Source of the DNA: Utricularia gibba
Taxonomy: Eukaryota; Streptophyta; Magnoliopsida; Lamiales; Lentibulariaceae
NCBI GenBank assembly: GCA_002189035.1
Contig: NEEC01000500.1
Location: 1 to 26,230 of the forward strand
Direction of reading: 5' to 3'
Length of the DNA: 26,230 nt
This document shows positions 11,046-21,245 of this stretch, one piece after another. Numbering within the stretch: position 1 is the stretch's first letter; each line of letters starts with the position of its first letter. Both the position numbers and the translations under genes were made by a program. The notes beneath the pieces are model-generated. The model ran no database searches. It worked only from the letters and a program-made list of their open reading frames with translations, and was not told the origin of the DNA.

Positions 11046-13548
11046 TAAAAAAAATGTTGCATTTGTTTAAATTACGATCTCACGTGCACCCCACATGATT
11101 TTTTTAAGAACTACTTTATACATGAGGAGGCGGTCTTGGGGGGCACTTGGATCCGGAAAAAGGTCAGCTTAGGCCTTGGCCCAAAGTAAGTTGTAGTCCG
11201 GCAAATAAAGTGATGTATTTATTATCGTTCGGTTTTCGGGGGCTGCCTACATGGTTTTTCAAGGAACCGCTTCTCGTTTTGTGGCGGCCAGTCGCTGGGA
11301 ACTTGGTCCTCGACCCCGATTCTGTATGGCTCATGAGGTCAACTGGATGCAAATCGATTAAAAAAATGATCCATTTGTTTAAATTATGATGTCACGTGCA
11401 CCCCACATGATTTTTTCAAAACTTACTTTATACTTGAGAAGGCGGTCTTGGGGGGCACTTGGAACCGGAAAAAGATCAGCTTAGGCCTTGGCCCAAAGTA
11501 AGTTGTAGCCCGGCAAAGAAAGTGATGTATTTATTAACGTTCGGTTTTCGGTGTTGCCTACATGGTTTTTCAAGGAACAGCTTCTCGTTTTTGTGCGGCC
11601 AGTCTCGCTAGGAACTTGGTCCGGGCCCGCGATTCTTTATGGCTCATGAGGACAAAAGGATGCAAATCGATGAATACAATGTTGCATTTGTTTAAATTGC
11701 GATATCACGTGCACCCCACATGATTTTTTCAACAACTTACTTTATACTTGAGGAGGCGGTCTTTGGGTGCACTGGAACGGACAAAGGTAAGGTTTGGCTT
11801 GGCCGAGAGTTAGTTGTAGCCGGCAAATAAAGTGATGTATTTATTATCGTTCGGTTTTTCGGGGGCTGCCTACATGGTTTTTCAAGGAACCGCTTCTCGT
11901 TTTGTGGCGGCCAGTCTCGCTGGGAACTTGGTCCTTGACCCCGATTCTGTATGGCTCATGAGGTCAACTGGATGCAAATCGATTAAAAAAAAATGATCCA
12001 TTTGTTTAAATTATGATGTCACGTGCACCCCACATGATTTTTTTCAACAACTTACTTTATACTTGAGAAGGCGGTCTTGGGTGCACTTGGAACCGGAAAA
12101 AGATCAGCTTAGGCCTTGGCCCAAAGTAAGTTGTAGCCCGGCAAAGAAAGTGATGTATTTATTAACGTTCGGTTTTCGGTGTTGCCTACATGGTTTTTCA
12201 AGGAACAGCTTCTCGTTTTGTGGCGGCCAGTCTCGCTAGGAACTTGGTCCGGGCCCGCGATTCTTTATGGCTCATGAGGACAAAAGGATGCAAATCGATG
12301 AATAAATGTTGCATTTGTTTAAATTGCGATATCACGTGCACCCCACATGATTTTTTTCAACAACTTACTTTATACTTGAGCAGGCGGTCTTTGGGTGCAC
12401 CTGGAACGGGACAAAGGTAAGGTTTGGCTTGCACCGAGAGTTAGTTGTAGTCCGGCAAATAAAGTGATGTATTTATTATCGTTCGGTTTTCGGGGGCTGC
12501 CTACATGGTTTTTCAAGGAACCGCTTCTCGTTTTGTGGCGGCCAGTCTCGCTGGGAACTTGGTCCTTGACCCCGATTCTGTATGGCTCATGAGGTCAACT
12601 GGATGCAAATCGATTAAAAAAAATGATCATTTGTTTAAATTATGATGTCACGTGCACCCCACATGATTTTTTAACAACATACTTTATACATGAGGAGGCG
12701 GTCTTGGGGGGCACTTGGAACCGGAAAAAGATCAGCTTAGGCCTTGGCCAAAGTAAGTTGTAGCCCGGCAAAGAAAGTGATGTATTTATTAACGTTCGGT
12801 TTTCGGTGTTGCCTACATGGTTTTTTCAAGGAACAGCTTCTCGTTTTGTGGCGCCAGTCTCGCTAGGAACTTGGTCCGGGCCCGCGATTCTTTATGGCTC
12901 ATGAGGTCAAATGGATGCAAATCGATGAATACAATGTTGCATTTGTTTAAATTGCGATATCACGTGCACCCCACATGATTTTTTAACAACTTACTTTATA
13001 CTTGAGCAGGCGGTCTTTGGGTGCACTTGGAACGGGAAAAGGTAAGGTTAGGCTTGCCCAAGTAGTTGTAGTCCGGAAAATAAAGTGATGTATTTATTAT
13101 CGTTCGGTTTTCGGGGGCTGCCTACATGGTTTTTCAAGGAACCGCTTCTCGTTTGTGGCGGCCAGTCTCGCTGGGAACTTGGTCCTTGACCCCGATTCTG
13201 TATGGCTCATGAGGTCAACTGGATGCAAATCGATTAAAAAAATGATGCATTTGTTTAAATTACGATGTCACGTGCACCCCACATGATTTTTTTAACAACA
13301 TTACTTTATACTTGAGAGGCGGTCTTTGGGTGCACTTGGAACGGAAAAAGGTCAGCTTAGGCCTTGGCCCAAAGTAAGTTGTAGCCCGGCAAAGAAAGTG
13401 ATGTATTTATTAACGTTCGGTTTTCGGTGTTGCCTACATGGTTTTTCAAGGAACAGCTTCTCGTTTTGTGGCGGCCCAGTCTCGCTAGGAACTTGGTCCG
13501 GGCCCGCGATTCTTTATGGCTCATGAGGTCAAATGGATGCAAATCGAT
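11046..13548. repeat. Eight-monomer stretch with the last GGATCC marker
   Basis: B 11046-11358, A 11359-11671, B 11672-11983, A 11984-12299, B 12300-12614, A 12615-12926, B 12927-13234, A 13235-13548. GGATCC at 11149 is the last I find in the window. It lies 3129 bp (ten monomers) after the previous one, so hexamer register is already lost. The first B has CAGTCGCTGGG, a 2-bp loss. The A copies ending at 12926 and 13548 are the last with GTCAAATGG. Confidence 0.85.
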
Positions 13549-13820
13549 TAAAAAAATGTTGCATTTGTTTAAATTGCGATATCACGTGCACCCCACATGA
13601 TTTTTTTAAAAACTACTTTATACATGAGGAGGCGGTCTTGGGGGCACTTGGAACCGGAAAAAAGGTCAGCTTAGGCTTGGCCAAAGTAAGTTGTAGTCCG
13701 GCAAATAAAGTGATGTATTTATTATCGTTCGGTTTTCGGGGGCTGCCTACATGGTTTTGGGAACTTGGTCCTTGACCCCGATTCTGTATGGCTCATGAGG
13801 TCAACTGGATGCAAATCGAT
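13549..13820. repeat. B monomer with a 40-bp internal deletion (272 bp)
   Basis: Between 13758 and 13759 the sequence jumps from CATGGTTTT straight to GGGAACTTGG. It omits the 40 bp that normally run from TCAAGGAACC to CAGTCTCGCT. Flanking monomers are intact and the A/B order is undisturbed, so this is an internal deletion rather than loss of a repeat unit. At most 1 bp of identity lies at the junction. The missing piece is part of the otherwise most conserved core. Confidence 0.92.
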
Positions 13821-16800
13821 TAAAAAAAATGATGCATTTGTTTAAATTATGATGTCACGTGCACCCACATGATTTTTTCAACAACTTACTTTATACTTGA
13901 GAAGGCGGTCTTGGGGCACTTGGAACCGGAAAAAGATCAGCTTAGGCCTTGGCCCAAAGTAAGTTGTAGCCCGGCAAAGAAAGTGATGTATTTATTAACG
14001 TTCGGTTTTCGGTGTTGCCTACATGGTTTTTCAAGGAACAGCTTCTCGTTTTGTGGCGGCCAGTCTCGCTAGGAACTTGGTCCGGGCCCGCGATTCTTTA
14101 TGGCTCATGAGGACAAAAGGATGCAAATCGATGAATACAATGTTGCATTTGTTTAAATTGCGATATCACGTGCACCCCACATGATTTTTTCAACAACTTA
14201 CTTTATACTTGAGCAGGCGGTCTTTGGGTGCACCTGGAACGGGACAAAGGTAAGGTTTGGCTTGCACCGAGAGTTAGTTGTAGTCCGGCAAATAAAGTGA
14301 TGTATTTATTATCGTTCGGTTTTCGGGGGCTGCCTACATGGTTTTTCAAGGAACCGCTTCTCGTTTTGTGGCGGCCAGTCTCGCTGGGAACTTGGTCCTT
14401 GACCCCGATTCTGTATGGCTCATGAGGTCAACTGGATGCAAATCGATTAAAAAAAATGATGCATTTGTTTAAATTACGATGTCACGTGCACCCCACATGA
14501 TTTTTTTAAACAACTTACTTTATACATGAGGAGGCGGTCTTGGGGGCACTTGGAACCGGAAAAAGTCAGCTTAGGCCTTGGCCCAAAGTAAGTTGTAGCC
14601 CGGCAAAGAAAGTGATGTATTTATTAACGTTCGGTTTTCGGTGTTGCCTACATGGTTTTTCAAGGAACAGCTTCTCGTTTTGTGGCGGCCAGTCTCGCTA
14701 GGAACTTGGTCCGGGCCCGCGATTCTTTATGGCTCATGAGGACAAAAGGATGCAAATCGATGAATACAATGTTGCATTTGTTTAAATTGCGATATCACGT
14801 GCACCCCACATGATTTTTTCAACAACTTACTTTATACTTGAGCAGGCGGTCTTTGGGTGCACTGGAACGGGAAAAGGTAGGTTTGGCTTGCCGAAAGTTA
14901 GTTGTAGTCCGGCAAATAAAGTGATGTATTTATTATCGTTCGGTTTTCGGGGGCTGCCTACATGGTTTTTCAAGGAACCGCTTCTCGTTTTGTGGCGGCC
15001 AGTCTCGCTGGGAACTTGGTCCTTGACCCCGATTCTGTATGGCTCATGAGGTCAACTGGATGCAAATCGATTAAAAAAAATGATGCATTTGTTTAAATTA
15101 CGATGTCACGTGCACCCCACATGATTTTTTAACAACTACTTTATACTGAGAGGCGGTCTTGGGGGCACTTGGAACCGGAAAAAGGTCAGCTTAGGCCTTG
15201 GCCCAAAGTAAGTTGTAGCCCGGCAAAGAAAGTGATGTATTTATTAACGTTCGGTTTTCGGTGTTGCCTACATGGTTTTTCAAGGAACAGCTTCTCGTTT
15301 TGTGGCGGCCAGTCTCGCTAGGAACTTGGTCCGGGCCCGCGATTCTTTATGGCTCATGAGGACAAAAGGATGCAAATCGATGAATACAATGTTGCATTTG
15401 TTTAAATTGCGATATCACGTGCACCCCACATGATTTTTTCAACAACTTACTTTATACTTGAGGAGGCGGTCTTTGGGGCACTTGGAACGGAAAAAAGGTA
15501 GCTTAGGCTTGGCCCAAGTAAGTTGTAGTCCGGCAAATAAAGTGATGTATTTATTATCGTTCGGTTTTCGGGGGCTGCCTACATGGTTTTTCAAGGAACC
15601 GCTTCTCGTTTTGTGGCGGCCAGTCTCGCTGGGAACTTGGTCCTTGACCCCGATTCTGTATGGCTCATGAGGTCAACTGGATGCAAATCGATTAAAAAAA
15701 TGATCCATTTGTTTAAATTATGATGTCACGTGCACCCACATGATTTTTTCAACAACTTACTTTATACTTGAGAAGGCGGTCTTTGGGTGCACTTGGAACC
15801 GGAAAAAGATCAGCTTAGGCCTTGGCCAAAGTAAGTTGTAGCCCGGCAAAGAAAGTGATGTATTTATTAACGTTCGGTTTTCGGTGTTGCCTACATGGTT
15901 TTTCAAGGAACAGCTTCTCGTTTTGTGGCGGCCAGTCTCGCTAGGAACTTGGTCCGGGCCCGATTCTTTATGGCTCATGAGGACAAAAGGATGCAAATCG
16001 ATGAATACAATGTTGCATTTGTTTAAATTGCGATATCACGTGCACCCCACATGATTTTTTCAACAACTTACTTTATACTGAGAGGCGGTCTTGGGGGCAC
16101 TTGGAACGGAAAAAAGGCTTAGGCTTGCCAAAGTAAGTTGTAGTCCGGCAAATAAAGTGATGTATTTATTATCGTTCGGTTTTCGGGGGCTGCCTACATG
16201 GTTTTTCAAGGAACCGCTTCTCGTTTTGTGGCGGCCAGTCTCGCTGGGAACTTGGTCCTTGACCCCGATTCTGTATGGCTCATGAGGTCAACTGGATGCA
16301 AATCGATTAAAAAATGATGCATTTGTTTAAATTATGATGTCACGTGCACCCCACATGATTTTTTCAACAACTTACTTTATACTTGAGAAGGCGGTCTTGG
16401 GGCACTTGGAACCGGAAAAAGATCAGCTTAGGCCTTGGCCCAAAGTAAGTTGTAGCCCGGCAAAGAAAGTGATGTATTTATTAACGTTCGGTTTTCGGTG
16501 TTGCCTACATGGTTTTTCAAGGAACAGCTTCTCGTTTTGTGGCGGCCAGTCTCGCTAGGAACTTGGTCCGGGCCCGCGATTCTTTATGGCTCATGAGGAC
16601 AAAAGGATGCAAATCGATGAATACAATGTTGCATTTGTTTAAATTGCGATATCACGTGCACCCACATGATTTTTTCAACAACTTACTTTATACTTGAGCA
16701 GGCGGTCTTTGGGTGCACCTGGAACGGGACAAAGGTAAGGTTTGGCTTGCACGAGAGTTAGTTGTAGTCCGGCAAATAAAGTGATGTATTTATTATCGTT

Positions 16801-16931
16801 CGGTTTTCGGGGGCTGCCTACATGGTTTTTCAAGGAACCGCTTCTCGTTTTGTGGCGGCCAGTCTCGCTGGGAACTTGGTCCTTGACCCCGATTCTGTAT
16901 GGCTCATGAGGTCAACTGGATGCAAATCGAT

Positions 16932-17559
16932 TAAAAAAATGATGCATTTGTTTAAATTACGATGTCACGTGCACCCCACATGATTTTTTTAACAACTTAC
17001 TTTATACTGAGGAGGCGGTCTTGGGGGGCACTTGGAACCGGAAAAAGATCAGCTTAGGCCTTGGCCCAAAGTAAGTTGTAGCCCGGCAAAGAAAGTGATG
17101 TATTTATTAACGTTCGGTTTTCGGTGTTGCCTACATGGTTTTTCAAGGAACAGCTTCTCGTTTTGTGGCGGCCAGTCTCGCTAGGAACTTGGTCCGGGCC
17201 CGCGATTCTTTATGGCTCATGAGGACAAAAGGATGCAAATCGATGAATACAATGTTGCATTTGTTTAAATTGCGATATCACGTGCACCCCACATGATTTT
17301 TTCAACAACTTACTTTATACTTGAGCAGGCGGTCTTTGGGTGCACCTGGAACGGGACAAAGGTAAGGTTTGGCTTGCACCGAGAGTTAGTTGTAGTCCGG
17401 CAAATAAAGTGATGTATTTATTATCGTTCGGTTTTCGGGGGCTGCCTACATGGTTTTTCAAGGAACCGCTTCTCGTTTTGTGGCGGCCAGTCTCGCTGGG
17501 AACTTGGTCCTTGACCCCGATTCTGTATGGCTCATGAGGTCAACTGGATGCAAATCGAT
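16932..17559. repeat. Representative A+B dimer, the basic higher-order unit (628 bp)
   Basis: One A monomer (16932-17244) followed by one B monomer (17245-17559). This pair is the unit that repeats most regularly. A-to-A spacing is about 620-630 bp through most of the window, while adjacent A and B differ consistently at diagnostic positions. That is the definition of a dimeric higher-order repeat: the two classes diverged before the pair was amplified together. Dimer register holds from the left edge to 18800 and again from 19112 to the right edge. Confidence 0.93.
17245..17559. repeat. Representative class B monomer (315 bp)
   Basis: Class B core markers are GTAGTCCGGCAAATAAAG, TTATCGTTCGG, TCGGGGGCTGCC, GGAACCGCTTCTCG, CGCTGGGAAC, CCTTGACCCCGATTCTG and GTCAACTGG before GCAAATCGAT. 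Against class A I count about 16 differences over a ~168-bp core, roughly 90% identity by eye. The 5' linker of this copy is the type I call L1 (CACCTGGAACGGGACAAAGG, then GGCTTGCACCGAGAG). Other B copies carry L2 (CACTTGGAACGGAAAAAGG, then TTAGGCTTGGCCCAAAG) or the GGATCC-bearing A2 linker. Confidence 0.95.
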
Positions 17560-18800
17560 TAAAAAAATGATGCATTTGTTTAAATTACGATGTCACGTGC
17601 ACCCCACATGATTTTTTTAACAACTACTTTATACTGAGGAGGCGGTCTTGGGGGGCACTTGGAACCGGAAAAAGATCAGCTTAGGCCTTGGCCCAAAGTA
17701 AGTTGTAGCCCGGCAAAGAAAGTGATGTATTTATTAACGTTCGGTTTTCGGTGTTGCCTACATGGTTTTTCAAGGAACAGCTTCTCGTTTTGTGGCGGCC
17801 AGTCTCGCTAGGAACTTGGTCCGGGCCCGCGATTCTTTATGGCTCATGAGGACAAAAGGATGCAAATCGATGAATACAATGTTGCATTTGTTTAAATTGC
17901 GATATCACGTGCACCCCACATGATTTTTTCAACAACTTACTTTATACTTGAGCAGGCGGTCTTGGGGCACTTGGAACGGAAAAAAGGTAGGTTTGGCTTG
18001 CCCAAAGTTAGTTGTAGTCCGGCAAATAAAGTGATGTATTTATTATCGTTCGGTTTTCGGGGGCTGCCTACATGGTTTTTCAAGGAACCGCTTCTCGTTT
18101 TGTGGCGGCCAGTCTCGCTGGGAACTTGGTCCTTGACCCGATTCTGTATGGCTCATGAGGTCAACTGGATGCAAATCGATTAAAAAAAATGATGCATTTG
18201 TTTAAATTACGATGTCACGTGCACCCCACATGATTTTTTAACAACATACTTTATACATGAGGAGGCGGTCTTGGGGCACTTGGAACCGGAAAAAGATCAG
18301 CTTAGGCCTTGGCCCAAAGTAAGTTGTAGCCCGGCAAAGAAAGTGATGTATTTATTAACGTTCGGTTTTCGGTGTTGCCTACATGGTTTTTCAAGGAACA
18401 GCTTCTCGTTTTGTGGCGGCCAGTCTCGCTAGGAACTTGGTCCGGGCCCCGCGATTCTTTATGGCTCATGAGGACAAAAGGATGCAAATCGATGAATACA
18501 ATGTTGCATTTGTTTAAATTGCGATATCACACGTGCACCCCACATGATTTTTTCAACAACTTACTTTATACTGAGAGGCGGTCTTTGGGGCACTTGGAAC
18601 GGAAAAAAGGTTTAGGCTTGCCCAAAGTAAGTTGTAGTCCGGCAAATAAAGTGATGTATTTATTATCGTTCGGTTTTCGGGGGCTGCCTACATGGTTTTT
18701 CAAGGAACCGCTTCTCGTTTTGTGGCGGCCAGTCTCGCTGGGAACTTGGTCCTTGACCCGATTCTGTATGGCTCATGAGGTCAACTGGATGCAAATCGAT

Positions 18801-19111
18801 TAAAAAAATGATCCATTTGTTTAATTATGATGTCACGTGCACCCCACATGATTTTTTCAACAACTTACTTTATACTTGAGAAGGCGGTCTTTGGGTGCAC
18901 TTGGAACCGGAAAAAGATCAGCTTAGGCCTTGGCCCAAAGTAAGTTGTAGCCCGGCAAAGAAAGTGATGTATTTATTAACGTTCGGTTTTCGGTGTTGCC
19001 TACATGGTTTTTCAAGGAACAGCTTCTCGTTTTGTGGCGGCCAGTCTCGCTGGGAACTTGGTCCGACCCCGATTCTGTATGGCTCATGAGGTCAACTGGA
19101 TGCAAATCGAT
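18801..19111. repeat. A/B hybrid monomer at a phase slip
   Basis: The left part is pure class A (AGGCCT linker, GTAGCCCGG, TTAACG, GGTGTTGCC, AACAGC at about 19017). The right part is class B (TGGGAAC from 19051, GATTCTGTATGG, GTCAACTGG). The switch lies within about 19023-19050, a stretch identical in A and B. The hybrid is followed by an A monomer, so order reads B, A/B, A, B. Fusing an A to a B in this way removes one monomer length, as expected of unequal exchange out of dimer register. At the join GGTCCGACCCC lacks two T's of the B form. Confidence 0.9.
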
Positions 19112-19412
19112 TAAAAAAAATGATGCATTTGTTTAAATTACGATGTCACGTGCACCCCACATGATTTTTTAACAACTACTTTATACTTGAGGAGGCGGTC
19201 TTGGGGCACTTGGAACCGGAAAAAGATCAGCTTAGGCCTTGGCCCAAAGTAAGTTGTAGCCCGGCAAAGAAAGTGATGTATTTATTAACGTTCGGTTTTC
19301 GGTGTGCCTACATGGTTTTTCAAGGAACAGCTTCTCGTTTTGTGGCGGCCAGTCTCGCTAGGAACTATTCTTTATGGCTCATGAGGGCAAATCGATCATT
19401 TGTTTAAATTGC
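19112..19412. repeat. A monomer with three clustered deletions
   Basis: The A monomer at 19112-19396 lacks 15 bp (TGGTCCGGGCCCGCG, between GGAACT and ATTCTTTATGG near 19367). It also lacks 10 bp between ATGAGG and GCAAATCGAT near 19386. The next monomer lacks 13 bp (GAATACAATGTTG) directly after ATCGAT at 19396. All three fall within about 35 bp of the present sequence and are not seen in any other copy. They adjoin the hybrid monomer, so they may stem from the same event. The following B, 19397-19694, is otherwise normal. Confidence 0.88.
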
Positions 19413-20314
19413 GATATCACGTGCACCCACATGATTTTTTCAACAACTTACTTTATACTTGAGCAGGCGGTCTTTGGGTGCACCTGGAACGGGAAAAGGT
19501 AAGGTTTGGCTTGCCCGAGAGTTAGTTGTAGTCCGGCAAATAAAGTGATGTATTTATTATCGTTCGGTTTTCGGGGCTGCCTACATGGTTTTTCAAGGAA
19601 CCGCTTCTCGTTTTGTGGCGGCCAGTCTCGCTGGGAACTTGGTCCTTGACCCCGATTCTGTATGGCTCATGAGGTCAACTGGATGCAAATCGATTAAAAA
19701 AAATGATGCATTTGTTTAAATTACGATGTCACGTGCACCCCACATGATTTTTTAACAACTACTTTATACTGAGGAGGCGGTCTTGGGGGGCACTTGGAAC
19801 CGGAAAAAGGTCAGCTTAGGCCTTGGCCCAAAGTAAGTTGTAGCCCGGCAAAGAAAGTGATGTATTTATTAACGTTCGGTTTTCGGTGTTGCCTACATGG
19901 TTTTTCAAGGAACAGCTTCTCGTTTTGTGGCGGCCAGTCTCGCTAGGAACTTGGTCCGGGCCCGCGATTCTTTATGGCTCATGAGGACAAAAGGATGCAA
20001 ATCGATGAATACAATGTTGCATTTGTTTAAATTGCGATATCACGTGCACCCCACATGATTTTTTCAACAACTTACTTTATACTTGAGCAGGCGGTCTTGG
20101 GGGCACTTGGGGGAAAAAAGGTAGCTTAGGCTTGCCCAAAGTAGTTGTAGTCCGGCAAATAAAGTGATGTATTTATTATCGTTCGGTTTTCGGGGGCTGC
20201 CTACATGGTTTTTCAAGGAACCGCTTCTCGTTTTGTGGCGGCCAGTCTCGCTGGGAACTTGGTCCTTGACCCCGATTCTGTATGGCTCATGAGGTCAACT
20301 GGATGCAAATCGAT

Positions 20315-20628
20315 TAAAAAAATGATCCATTTGTTTAAATTATGATGTCACGTGCACCCCACATGATTTTTTCAACAACTTACTTTATACTTGAGAAGGC
20401 GGTCTTTGGGTGCACTTGGAACCGGAAAAAGATCAGCTTAGGCCTTGGCCCAAAGTAAGTTGTAGCCCGGCAAAGAAAGTGATGTATTTATTAACGTTCG
20501 GTTTTCGGTGTTGCCTACATGGTTTTTCAAGGAACAGCTTCTCGTTTTGTGGCGGCCAGTCTCGCTAGGAACTTGGTCCGGGCCCGCGATTCTTTATGGC
20601 TCATGAGGACAAAAGGATGCAAATCGAT
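20315..20628. repeat. Representative class A monomer (314 bp)
   Basis: Class A is recognised by its core: GTAGCCCGGCAAAGAAAG, TTAACGTTCGG, TCGGTGTTGCC, GGAACAGCTTCTCG, CGCTAGGAAC, the GGGCCCGCG block, ATTCTTTATGG, and usually GACAAAAGG before GCAAATCGAT. Its 5' linker (inherited from the B tail) carries GATCAGCTTAGGCCTTGG with an AGGCCT site. GGGCCC occurs in A cores but not in B cores, so it marks the dimer period. Variant A copies have GTCAAATGG instead of GACAAAAGG (many copies up to 13519, none after). Confidence 0.95.
20323..20479. repeat. Half-monomer subunit, copy 1 (157 bp)
   Basis: First half of the class A monomer above. Landmarks are TGATCCATTT at 20323 (TGATGCATTT in other copies), ACATGATTTTTTCAA at 20361, GGCGG at 20398, ACTTGG at 20414, GAT at 20431 and GGC at 20441. 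Each has a counterpart in the next 157 bp in the same order and at nearly the same spacing. I infer that the ~313-bp monomer arose by duplication of a ~157-bp ancestor and that the halves then diverged strongly. Hand alignment outside the landmarks is poor, so confidence is moderate. Confidence 0.6.
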
Positions 20629-20636
20629 GAATACAA
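20480..20636. repeat. Half-monomer subunit, copy 2 (157 bp)
   Basis: Second half. Counterparts are TGATGTATTT at 20480, ACATGGTTTTTCAA at 20517, GGCGG at 20551, ACTTGG at 20571, GAT at 20588 and GGC at 20598. Offsets from copy 1 are 157, 156, 153, 157, 157 and 157 bp. The end was set one half-period on and runs 8 bp past the ATCGAT cut used for monomers. This half includes most of the conserved core. Confidence 0.6.
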
Positions 20637-21245
20637 TGTTGCATTTGTTTAAATTGCGATATCACGTGCACCCCACATGATTTTTTCAACAACTTACTTT
20701 ATACTTGAGCAGGCGGTCTTGGGGGCACTTGGAACGGGAAAAAGGTAGGTTTGGCTTGCGTTAGTTGTAGTCCGGCAAATAAAGTGATGTATTTATTATC
20801 GTTCGGTTTTCGGGGGCTGCCTACATGGTTTTTCAAGGAACCGCTTCTCGTTTTTGTGCGGCCAGTCTCGCTGGGAACTTGGTCCTTGACCCCGATTCTG
20901 TATGGCTCATGAGGTCAACTGGATGCAAATCGATTAAAAAAAATGATCATTTGTTTAAATTACGATGTCACGTGCACCCCACATGATTTTTTTAACAACT
21001 ACTTTATACTGAGAGGCGGTCTTGGGGGGCACTTGGAACCGGAAAAAGATCAGCTTAGGCCTTGGCCCAAAGTAAGTTGTAGCCCGGCAAAGAAAGTGAT
21101 GTATTTATTAACGTTCGGTTTTCGGTGTTGCCTACATGGTTTTTCAAGGAACAGCTTCTCGTTTTGTGGCGGCCAGTCTCGCTAGGAACTTGGTCCGGGC
21201 CCGCGATTCTTTATGGCTCATGAGGACAAAAGGATGCAAATCGAT

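Larger units (their letters stand above)
13821..18800. repeat. Regular A/B dimers with uniform A class
   Basis: Sixteen monomers in strict A, B order. Every A ends in GACAAAAGG and continues GAATACAATGTTGC. B monomers differ mainly in their 5' linker: L1 at 14133, 16619 and 17245; L2 at 15382, 16003 and 18494; mixed forms at 14762 and 17872. B tails of the two kinds (GATCCATTTG/ATTATG with CAACAACTT, or GATGCATTTG/ATTACG with TTAACAAC) do not follow a clear period here. A 2-bp AC insertion (ATCACACGTG) lies near 18530. Confidence 0.9.
19695..21245. repeat. Regular A/B dimers after the rearranged junction
   Basis: A 19695-20006, B 20007-20314, A 20315-20628, B 20629-20934, A 20935-21245. All A copies have GACAAAAGG. 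The B linker near 20101-20125 is unusual (CACTTGGGGGAAAAAAGG, with the AACG of CACTTGGAACGG missing). The B linker near 20745-20765 is shortened (GGCTTGCGTTAG). Confidence 0.9.

Noticed and set aside
17426-17446. CENP-B box in the TTCGGTTTTCGGGGG part of the core
   Set aside because: TTCG is followed by a G-rich run at roughly the right place, but the required central A and the CGGG spacing do not fit in either A or B.
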